DNA from: Flavihumibacter petaseus NBRC 106054
GTDB lineage: Bacteria > Bacteroidota > Bacteroidia > Chitinophagales > Chitinophagaceae
Direction: 5' to 3'
DNA: 64,000 bases
Assembly: GCF_000974785.1 (NCBI RefSeq)
Contig: NZ_BBWV01000001.1
Location: forward strand, 1,860,001 to 1,924,000
The notes under the pieces are model-generated. The model searched no databases, was not told the origin of the DNA, and saw nothing but the letters and a program-made list of their open reading frames with translations. The first letter of the stretch is position 1. The number at the start of each line of letters is the position of its first letter. A program made the translations under genes and the position numbers. Positions 1 through 6,548 of the stretch are shown piece after piece.

Positions 1-1634
1 CCCAGGTCGGGATAACCATTCTGATCAAAAGCCGGCATAATCATATAAGCGTTGCCGTTCTGGGAACCGGCCCAGAAGGTGCTGTCATTTTTACCGGCAT
101 GTTCTGCGAAAGTCCAGATCTGATCCTGCAGTTTGGGAACCCTGCCGATATATTTAAACACCTCCCCCGGCTTATCCCTTGCAAAGACCGCTACGCCGAA
201 GGTGGATCCGGCCAGCATCATGTTCGGATACATTTGCGGATGGACGTTTCCCGTGATCTGCAGGTCGCCGCCATTGGATGCGGCGACTACTTTCACCTTG
301 CCGTTTTCTATCATGAACATGCCATCTGAAGGCACATACAGTCTGTTGTCAGATTGCGTGAGATTGAAGGTCTGGTTTTGCGGAATGTCGTTGACTGGCT
401 CGAAAAACCGGCGGGATGAATCGAACCTGATCAGTCCGTTGGTGGTTCCGACCCAGAGTGCTCCCTGGTAGCGGATCATGCCCAGTGTTGCAGTGACGAC
501 GCCGCTCTGGATATTAAAAGTGGAAAACGGGGAAGCCAGTTCCACTTTAGAAATTCCGTTGTCCAATGCCAGCCAGATATTGCCTTTGCTGTCGGGGTAC
601 ATGGCATACACCGATTCATCCTGCATACCTGTAGCGCGGTTCAGCATCTGGATGATCTTTCCAGTACTGTCTACGATGGCCAGGCCCCTGCCTGTAGTGG
701 AAAAGGCATAATTGCCATTGGCGAACTGTAGACCTTTGTACAGGGTTGAGTTAGTCACCAGGTCGTTAACGTCCGACCGGAAGGGCGTGAAAGTAGTTCC
801 ATCATAAAGATAGAGTCCGCTATAGAAGAGGCCGATAAGGTATTTGTCTTTTCCGTAAGGCACCATTACCTGCATGCGCTCCTTGCCGGCGAATTCACTG
901 CCGGGGATCAGCTGGAGTTTGTCGTCGACCAGTTGCAGAATTCCAACGTTCTGTTCGTGAACGAAGAATTTACCATTTACATAAAAGGAATACATGAACC
1001 GGGTAGAAGGTGTCCAGGTTTTGACCTCATTTTTTGCATTGATGCGGAAGATGCGTTCGCGGCTCTGAAAATAGATGCCTTCGTCGGAGGTGTAAATGGA
1101 CCAGACATCAAAGAAGTTGCGGAGCGAATCAGGTACCAGGTGCAACAGCGAGACAAGGCTTGTCTGGCCCACACTGTCTTTGTCGAGATACCCGAAATTG
1201 CCCAGGTCGCCGAAGTAGATCCGGCCGTTTTTGTCCTTTGCGAAGCAGCGGATAAGGCCGTTTCCGGTAGCGTTGGTAAAGGTTTTGCGCCAGCGGACCC
1301 CGTCGTATTCCAGCAGGTTGCTCTGTACGCCGAAGTACATGATGCCATCATTTCCCTCGATCACTGAAAAGCTCTGGGAGGATGCCTTATACGTTTTCGG
1401 ATTGTAGTTGGTGATGAAGGGCAGGCCCTTTTCCGGGTTATTCTGTGCGCGGGCGGGAACCGGCAGCAGCGTAGTCAGGGTGGTCAGGCTGATCAGGATG
1501 ATCGGGATGGTCAGACTGACAGCGATTCTTTTAACAGCAATACAGGTAGCGGTCAGAAATGCTTTTGCGGGCCGGCGGCAGGGCGATGGCAGCAACGGGC
1601 AGGGTTGTCCCATGGTGTAGGCGTTGGTTAACAT
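1..1634 (-). CDS. Propeller/triple-tyrosine-type sensory regulator, N-terminal half (runs off the left edge)
   Basis: An open frame on the minus strand starts at an ATG at 1634 and stays open to the window edge (544 codons visible). The N-terminus has a basic stretch, a hydrophobic segment at about residues 33-60 and a signal-peptidase-like ARAQ end. The mature part opens with GLPFITNYNPKTY, then SVIEGNDGIMYFG and LLEYDGVRW, followed by further blades such as CFAKDKNGRIYFG. This is the pattern of the Reg_prop beta-propeller sensor of Bacteroidota hybrid and triple-tyrosine regulators. The output domain (kinase, LuxR-type HTH or phosphatase) would lie beyond the window, so the class of regulator cannot be told. 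An alternative ATG lies at 1613. The propeller probably senses a ligand in the periplasm. Confidence 0.85.
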   Translation of the reverse strand, partial: MLTNAYTMGQPCPLLPSPCRRPAKAFLTATCIAVKRIAVSLTIPIILISLTTLTTLLPVPARAQNNPEKGLPFITNYNPKTYKASSQSFSVIEGNDGIMYFGVQSNLLEYDGVRWRKTFTNATGNGLIRCFAKDKNGRIYFGDLGNFGYLDKDSVGQTSLVSLLHLVPDSLRNFFDVWSIYTSDEGIYFQSRERIFRINAKNEVKTWTPSTRFMYSFYVNGKFFVHEQNVGILQLVDDKLQLIPGSEFAGKERMQVMVPYGKDKYLIGLFYSGLYLYDGTTFTPFRSDVNDLVTNSTLYKGLQFANGNYAFSTTGRGLAIVDSTGKIIQMLNRATGMQDESVYAMYPDSKGNIWLALDNGISKVELASPFSTFNIQSGVVTATLGMIRYQGALWVGTTNGLIRFDSSRRFFEPVNDIPQNQTFNLTQSDNRLYVPSDGMFMIENGKVKVVAASNGGDLQITGNVHPQMYPNMMLAGSTFGVAVFARDKPGEVFKYIGRVPKLQDQIWTFAEHAGKNDSTFWAGSQNGNAYMIMPAFDQNGYPDL

Positions 1635-1735
1635 ACTGTCTGGAAGTGCAGGTGAAGTTTACCAGGGGACGAGCGCGTTTTCTCTATTTTACGCTAAAGC
1701 AGGGCGGCAGATAGGGTAAGTGAATATAAGTTTTT

Positions 1736-2203
1736 TTACCAGCTTTTAAAAGGCCTGCGGCTCAGGCTGGCATTGTAATATTTTTCTTCTTCGGTTACTT
1801 CGCGGCCGATCCAGCCTGGCAGTTCAAATTGCTCATTTTCATCGTCCAGTTCAATTTCCGCAACAATGAGGCCTTCGTTGTCCCCCAGGAAAACATCCAC
1901 CTCCCATGTTTGCCTGGCGTGTTCAACCAGGTAGCGCCTTTTGGCGATGATATTGTCACAGAGGGTGTCCAGCAGAGTTTCCGCGTCTTCCCTGGGGATG
2001 GTGTATTCAAATTCAGCCCGGGCTGCACCCGTGGAAATGCCTTTAATGGTAAGAAAGCCTTCTTTTTCCGTTGCCCGCACGCGAACGATCCTTTTGGGAT
2101 CAGCAGAAATATAACCCTGCCGGAGATAAGAAAATTCATTAGCCGCCAGCTGCCACCAGCGTGCGTCATCAACCAGGAATTTTCTTTCTATTTCTACGCC
2201 CAT
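1736..2203 (-). CDS. CYTH-domain (triphosphate tunnel) enzyme
   Basis: This 155-residue protein has the family hallmark at its start: E4, E6 and K8 in the sequence EIERKFLV. Charged residues expected to line the tunnel follow in order: R41/R43 (VRVRA), K54 (LTIKG), E64/E66 (AEFEY), R89/R90, E101/D103 (WEVDVF) and E117/E119 (AEIELDDE). Length fits a single-domain bacterial CYTH protein. Known members hydrolyse tripolyphosphate or nucleoside triphosphates with a divalent metal, and some make cAMP; which applies here cannot be read from the sequence. It has no signal peptide and should be cytoplasmic. The next minus-strand gene upstream encodes an SRPBCC protein, 131 bp away, so co-transcription is possible but not clear. 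Confidence 0.88.
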   Translation of the reverse strand: MGVEIERKFLVDDARWWQLAANEFSYLRQGYISADPKRIVRVRATEKEGFLTIKGISTGAARAEFEYTIPREDAETLLDTLCDNIIAKRRYLVEHARQTWEVDVFLGDNEGLIVAEIELDDENEQFELPGWIGREVTEEEKYYNASLSRRPFKSW

Positions 2204-2334
2204 GTTATTCAGAAATTCTTGATGCCATCAGCAGGATATTCCAAAGTGCGAACAGATCGTTCCCTTTAGACGCGTGCAAGGTAGTGCTTTGGTCATCCAT
2301 CCGACTAGTTATGGTATTCAAATTGCCCGGCTCG

Positions 2335-2790
2335 TCACTGTAGCGCTTCAAATGACGGTGCTTCCAGGGCTTTTTTCAGGTCTGCCAATCGTTGCTGCAC
2401 ATTCGCCTGAAGGTTTCTTTTGACTGGCGCGCTGATGAGATTTAAAGGAAAACGCAGGGCGAATGAATACAGGAAAACTACTTCCGTTTGTGCTGGTGTG
2501 ATGGCTTTAAAATTCCAGGAGCCCAGGAACGATCTGAAAAACCAGGGCCCGGATGTCATTTTGATAGCAGTTTGTTTCGGCCTGTTGAAGGTGACATATT
2601 TAGTTACCATGCCGAGGCCGTTTTTAGCAACACAGTATGCTTTGACACCGATGCCGGCTGTAGTTACACCATCCATCAGGTCGGCGCGTTTCAGGAATGT
2701 GTCCCAGCTGAGCCGCCGGCTGTAGTCCTGAGTATAGTCGAAGGCGGTGACAGCACTGCAGTTGATGATGATTCGCTCCGTAAATTTCAT
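2335..2790 (-). CDS. SRPBCC-family (START/polyketide-cyclase-like) protein
   Basis: This 151-residue protein opens with MKFTERIIINCSAVTAFDYTQDYSRRLSWD, the usual start of an SRPBCC fold in which a first beta strand is followed by an A-F-D-Y helix and a tryptophan. The middle has alternating strands (GVKAYCVAKNGLGM, TKYVTFNRPKQTAIKM) and the C-terminus a long amphipathic helix (NLQANVQQRLADLKKALE). Such proteins bind hydrophobic ligands in a central cavity; the ligand here is unknown. There is no signal peptide, so it is probably cytoplasmic. It sits divergent from the M60 peptidase gene with about 100 bp between the two starts, which must hold both promoters. Confidence 0.75.
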   Translation of the reverse strand: MKFTERIIINCSAVTAFDYTQDYSRRLSWDTFLKRADLMDGVTTAGIGVKAYCVAKNGLGMVTKYVTFNRPKQTAIKMTSGPWFFRSFLGSWNFKAITPAQTEVVFLYSFALRFPLNLISAPVKRNLQANVQQRLADLKKALEAPSFEALQ

Positions 2791-2890
2791 GTGACTACAT
2801 GGATTAGCAGCTGCAAGCTATCAAATTCATGCAATCGTTTGTACGCTCAACTGGGACACTGCGGGGTTATTTTCAGGAAAATATTGCTGC

Positions 2891-4489
2891 ATGATCCGCT
2901 TCCGCCTGGTTGGCGCCCTGCTACTGTTCACCGCTGGCAGTTTCGCCCAATCTGCTTCTATAACGAGTGCTTCGCTTCCCGTTGACGCTGACGTTCAGCA
3001 GGACCTGAAAGTATTCCGTGACCCTCTTGCTACCCGGTTAAAATCAGGTATAACGGCTGCTACAGTAACGGCCATGAAAAATGAACAGCTGCGACGGGTA
3101 GCCCAACAGCTCCTCGACAAGAAGTATGCAACGCAATACCGGCTCGCGACCTATCATGCTTTTCTTTCCCCCACTACCCTGGGCGAACAACTTATGATCG
3201 GTGACGGCTACAGCAAATATGAAAACATTACCGGCATCTTTCTGCCTGCCGGCAGGCATGTGGTGCTGGTAGAAATGCCCAAGGGAAAAGATGTCGGCCT
3301 GCTCATCCCCAACTGGAACCGCCGCGCACCGGCCGGTATCGAACCCACGGAAGATCCCGCCGGTTGGGGGATTATCCGCCAGGAATTCAAACTGCATGCG
3401 GGCGTTAACGTGATCGAAGTGAAAGAAGCCGGTGGTCTGGCTTACCTCGATTACTATTCCGATCAGCCGAAAAAAGAAAAAGCCATCACGGTCCATTTTG
3501 TAAACGGTGCAGTCAATGGCTATTTTGACATTGCCAAAAACACCGACCAGGATTGGAACAACCTGATCGATCATGCGGTTTACCCGGTGATCGATGCCCG
3601 GGGAAAACATATCCAGATCGTTTATCCTGCTGCCGCCTGCAAACAATATGCGTACAACCGTGGTAAGGAACTGATCAGCAATTATGATTCACTGGTTTAC
3701 CGGCAGCATCGCCTGCTGGGACTGATCAAATACAATAAGGTTCCGGAAAACCATATCCTCGCCCGCGTGAATTACAATTACTACATGTTCCGTGATGGCG
3801 ATGGTGTTGCGTATATGGGCACACAGCCGGGCAATGCCATGCCGCTGGTAGTGGATCCCAGCCGTGTGATCAAAGGCGATCCCTGCTGGGGCTTCAGCCA
3901 TGAAGTGGGCCATGTGCACCAGGTGCGCCCGGCACTGAACTGGGGCGGACTGGGTGAAGTGAGCAATAATATCTTCTCGCTTTACGTCACTACTTCCTTC
4001 GGCAACCGCAGCCGCGTATCGGAACAGAAGAATTACCAGAAATCCAAAGACAGCATCATCGCGCGCCGCATCTGTTACCTGCAGGACAAAGACGTATTCA
4101 ACCGTGTGATTCCTTTCTGGCAACTGCAACTTTATTTTGCCGGTCCCGGTGCCTACGCCGATTTCTACCCCGATCTTTTTGAAGCCTTCCGTCGCCAGGG
4201 TGCAGCTGCTGAGAATGGCAAATCCGGCAAAGGCGGTTGGGGAGACAGGGGTGATAATCCTGCAGTATTTCAGCTCGAGTTTGTGAAAACGGTATGTGAA
4301 GTCAGCAAGACCGATCTTACTGAATTCTTTGAACAGTATGGATTCTTTTACACCGGTGAATTTCAGTACGACGACTACGGCGATTATCATTATAAGCTGA
4401 CGCCGGAAATGGCTGAAGCCTGCAAGGCTTCCATCCGTGCGATGAATCTGCCCAAACCCAAAGTTGATCTCACCACCCTTAGCGATTAA
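2891..4489 (+). CDS. Secreted M60-family (enhancin-like) zinc metallopeptidase
   Basis: The 532-residue product begins with a signal peptide (MIRFRLVGALLLFTAGSFAQ). The zinc site is HEVGH at residues 337-341, with E356 in GLGEVSNN as the probable third ligand, as in the M60 pattern HExxH-X(8-28)-E. The conserved context GFSHEVGHVHQ also fits. An N-terminal beta-rich part (about residues 95-210, with a YENITGIFLPAGRH segment) corresponds to the M60 accessory domain. M60 enzymes of Bacteroidota commonly act on O-glycosylated, mucin-like proteins; the substrate here is not known. The gene is followed after 3 bp by a small EF-Tu-domain-like gene, so the two are probably one transcript. The region 3689-5026 also reads as a long antisense frame, which I treat as a shadow. 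Confidence 0.9.
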   Translation: MIRFRLVGALLLFTAGSFAQSASITSASLPVDADVQQDLKVFRDPLATRLKSGITAATVTAMKNEQLRRVAQQLLDKKYATQYRLATYHAFLSPTTLGEQLMIGDGYSKYENITGIFLPAGRHVVLVEMPKGKDVGLLIPNWNRRAPAGIEPTEDPAGWGIIRQEFKLHAGVNVIEVKEAGGLAYLDYYSDQPKKEKAITVHFVNGAVNGYFDIAKNTDQDWNNLIDHAVYPVIDARGKHIQIVYPAAACKQYAYNRGKELISNYDSLVYRQHRLLGLIKYNKVPENHILARVNYNYYMFRDGDGVAYMGTQPGNAMPLVVDPSRVIKGDPCWGFSHEVGHVHQVRPALNWGGLGEVSNNIFSLYVTTSFGNRSRVSEQKNYQKSKDSIIARRICYLQDKDVFNRVIPFWQLQLYFAGPGAYADFYPDLFEAFRRQGAAAENGKSGKGGWGDRGDNPAVFQLEFVKTVCEVSKTDLTEFFEQYGFFYTGEFQYDDYGDYHYKLTPEMAEACKASIRAMNLPKPKVDLTTLSD

Positions 4490-4492
4490 GCC

Positions 4493-4828
4493 ATGCACGA
4501 CCTGATTACGATTACTGCCAGAATAGATTTGGTAGCCACCCGGGACGGTGGAAGACAGAAAGGTATCCGAAGTGGATACCGTCCGAACCACGTTTTTGAG
4601 AAGCCGCTGGTAGCCGGAAAACTGACCTCCTATCTCGGGGAGATAAAATTTGACGACAAAGAAACGCTTGAGCCCGGTCGCAGCCGGGTGGTGCGCGTGC
4701 AGTTCCTGAAAGTGCCCGCTGTAAAACGGTTTATGAAGCCGATGCGCCGCTGGTACCTGCATGAGGGAACGAAACTTGTGGGTTATGGAACGATTCTGGA
4801 AGTGAAGGGGGAGCAGGAAAGTAAATAA
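4493..4828 (+). CDS. Small protein resembling elongation factor Tu domain III
   Basis: The product is 111 residues with no signal peptide. It carries the arrangement ARIDLVATRDGGRQKGIRSG then YRPNHVF, and later PGRSRVVRVQFL. These resemble the EF-Tu C-terminal barrel, where a GGR segment is followed by SGYRPQF. The GTPase domain and domain II are absent, and its genomic EF-Tu would be elsewhere, so this is a stand-alone domain. Such short EF-Tu-like proteins are known in Bacteroidota, but I do not know a function. The ATG lies 3 bp after the stop of the M60 peptidase gene, indicating translational coupling. The assignment rests on the GGR...SGYRP pattern only. Confidence 0.6.
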   Translation: MHDLITITARIDLVATRDGGRQKGIRSGYRPNHVFEKPLVAGKLTSYLGEIKFDDKETLEPGRSRVVRVQFLKVPAVKRFMKPMRRWYLHEGTKLVGYGTILEVKGEQESK

Positions 4829-4829
4829 C

Positions 4830-4871
4830 GGTTTGAGGTCTGAAGTTTGGGGTTTGAGGTTGGGTTTGAAG
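4830..4871. repeat. Degenerate 7-bp tandem repeat
   Basis: Just after the EF-Tu-like gene the sequence falls into seven-base units: GGTTTGA, GGTCTGA, AGTTTGG, GGTTTGA, GGTTGGG, then a drifting TTTGAAG. It is non-coding and low in complexity. A comparable tract with 8-bp units lies at 27515-27554. The 4872-4986 stretch that follows holds no gene I can recognise. Confidence 0.6.
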
Positions 4872-4995
4872 TTGACAATATCCAACCCACAAACAAAATC
4901 ATACGGGTTTACCTTTTGCCCTGGCATGGCTTCTTCCTGCGGTCTCCCGGCCGCAGGCCGGTAAACTTTTCGGCTACTCGAAATACCACCTAATA

Positions 4996-5307
4996 AAACT
5001 AATCGGCACCTCCGCAACAAAACCAAATTCTTCTTTGCGCCTCCTATGTTTCATCTGATTGGGTTTTGCTTTTGGATAGGCTTTGTACTGCTGTAATAAA
5101 TTCACTCTCCTATTGGCAGACAGGCAGTTGGCCGCTGCAGGATTTTGTTCAGGTTCATTAGAAGCTGCGCACTCTTTGCTAGGCAGACGATCCTTGTTGG
5201 TTGCTGCAGGCGCAAATTAACGTTGGCAGCTTTTTGGAAAATTTTATTTCGCAGCAAAAGTTTTAATCCGTTTCCCTATAAAACTAGATACCTATACTTT
5301 GGCGCCA
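4996..5307 (-). ncRNA. Candidate bridge-RNA (seekRNA) region of the IS110 element
   Basis: This 312-bp stretch downstream of the transposase gene has no convincing reading frame. It contains two related modules in direct orientation: GGCAGAC, 5 bases, GTTGG, 2 bases, GCTGCAGG at 5115-5141, and GGCAGAC, 7 bases, GTTGG, 2 bases, GCTGCAGG at 5182-5210. IS110-family elements are known to transcribe a guide RNA with two internal loops from a non-coding end, in the downstream end for IS1111-type members. The paired modules suggest the two loop-bearing parts, but no fold was computed. Exact RNA ends cannot be given. Confidence 0.4.
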
Positions 5308-6378
5308 TCAGGATACAGTTTCAATCTGATAGGGTTGTTCATTGATCAGTACAAAGCGGACCCGGTTCAGTAGTTTTTTGGCGATCCTCAGAATCGCCTT
5401 ATTGTAGTGCATACGCCCCTTGAGTTGGTAGTATGACTGAGTGAGCGCGGGGTCTTTTGATATAGCCATCCAGGCACATTCTACCATTGTTTCCCGAAGC
5501 AAATGATTGCAGTGATGGGTAATGCCCTTTACGCTGCTTTTTTCTGCTGAAGAGTAAATGTCGGGTTTAAAACCTACATAACTGGCCAGGTGATCAAAGT
5601 TTTTGAACCTTCTGATATCCTCAAGTTCGGTAAGGATGATTAATGCGCTTAGCCACCCAATGCCGGGGATGGTCATGAGTAAACCCATTTGCTTTTGATA
5701 GGCATCACTTTTCGCCAGGGTTTTGAGCGCCCGGTTTACCTCTAAGAGTTGACCGCGGATGGCCTCTAACATGCTGAGTTTCACTTTTAAGGCAGCTCTA
5801 CTGTGCCCGGGTAAATCCAGTTGCTCCAGCCACTTCAGGAACGCCCGGCTAAAATGAGTGCTTTTGGTGAAGTTTTCAGGAACAGCAACCCCCATAAAAT
5901 CCAAAAACGAGTGAATCCGGTTCTTATAGCGGGTCTGGTCCTTCACCAGTTGCTCGCGGCTGCGCACCAGACTACGGTTCTCTATGGTAATGGGCTGTGG
6001 AATATGAATAAAGTTTAAAGAGCCCTTACTTAATTCCCAGGCTAATTTACGGCAGTCTGCCGGATCGGTCTTAAAGCGTCGGTTCTTATCGGTCTGAGGC
6101 ACATCGGAGGCATGCACAATCCGGCAGTCGAAGCCTCTGCCACTCAGCTTCTGTTGCGTCCAATAGCCACTAAAACCGGCCTCATATACCAGTTGAATGC
6201 TGGCCCCCGGATAGGACTTGTTAAGGCGATCCGATAGCAATTCCGGATCCGGATTTTGGGTGTAGCACTGAAGCTCCCGATCGGCAGTCCGCAGGCAAAC
6301 GCTCCAGGACTTTTTGTGTACATCAATACCACAAAAAATCGACTGACCGCCTAAGTCCAATTTCTTACCTTGTGTCAT
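5308..6378 (-). CDS. IS110-family DEDD transposase
   Basis: Counting from the ATG at 6378, the product has 356 residues. The N-terminal RuvC-like DEDD domain shows D19 in FCGIDVHKKSW, E66 in LVYEAGFSGYW, and D105/D108 in KTDPADCRKLA. The C-terminal transposase_20 domain starts near the helix-hairpin-helix segment TIPGIGWLSALIILTELEDI and continues with ASYVGFKP and a serine-rich SSAEKSSVKG segment where the family's catalytic serine lies. Length is normal and no frameshift is seen, so it is probably active. The frame stays open upstream to a TTG at 6420, but the ATG gives the usual short lead before GIDVHK. In this family the protein recombines DNA with a bridge RNA encoded by the same element. 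Confidence 0.93.
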   Translation of the reverse strand: MTQGKKLDLGGQSIFCGIDVHKKSWSVCLRTADRELQCYTQNPDPELLSDRLNKSYPGASIQLVYEAGFSGYWTQQKLSGRGFDCRIVHASDVPQTDKNRRFKTDPADCRKLAWELSKGSLNFIHIPQPITIENRSLVRSREQLVKDQTRYKNRIHSFLDFMGVAVPENFTKSTHFSRAFLKWLEQLDLPGHSRAALKVKLSMLEAIRGQLLEVNRALKTLAKSDAYQKQMGLLMTIPGIGWLSALIILTELEDIRRFKNFDHLASYVGFKPDIYSSAEKSSVKGITHHCNHLLRETMVECAWMAISKDPALTQSYYQLKGRMHYNKAILRIAKKLLNRVRFVLINEQPYQIETVS

Positions 6379-6496
6379 GGCTTCTGTTTTTAAGTGTGAT
6401 AGATTGATTTTGACAACCAAAAGTTACACCTAATACAGAAGCTTCTTTATTGCTAATGAAAGCATGAAATCTCTGCTCCTTTGCGAGCCCAGCGTG

Positions 6497-6524
6497 AAAA
6501 AAAAGGACCCCGAAGGGGTCCTTT
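6497..6524 (-). terminator. Rho-independent terminator of the alpha-2-macroglobulin gene
   Basis: A perfect 10-bp stem, AAAGGACCCC (6502-6511) with GGGGTCCTTT (6515-6524) and a GAA loop, lies 25 bp beyond the stop at 6549. On the minus strand it is followed by a run of T (complement of the A run at 6497-6501). Confidence 0.85.
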
Positions 6525-6548
6525 AAAATTTATCAGCAACACTGCGAG

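Larger units (their letters stand above)
4987..6435 (-). mobile_element. IS110-family insertion sequence, about 1.44 kb
   Basis: One DEDD transposase gene is flanked by non-coding ends. The 9-bp sequence CACCTAATA occurs at 4987-4995 and again at 6427-6435, 1440 bp apart in the same orientation, which is the size of an IS110-type element. I take these copies as the probable edges. The longer non-coding end lies downstream of the transposase gene (4996-5307) and the upstream end is short (about 50 bp). That is the layout described for the IS1111 subgroup, although I found no clear subterminal inverted repeats. The element sits between the convergent EF-Tu-like and alpha-2-macroglobulin genes, just outside the terminator of the latter, so it appears to interrupt nothing. 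Confidence 0.7.

Noticed and set aside
3689-5026. Long minus-strand frame (445 codons) opposite the M60 gene
   Set aside because: It is antisense to a gene with a full M60 zinc site and a signal peptide. Its translation has no recognisable domain and runs into the low-complexity tract and IS end.
5145-5345. Short plus-strand frame in the IS110 end
   Set aside because: It has no homology pattern and overlaps the 3' end of the transposase gene. The region is better explained as the non-coding end of the element.
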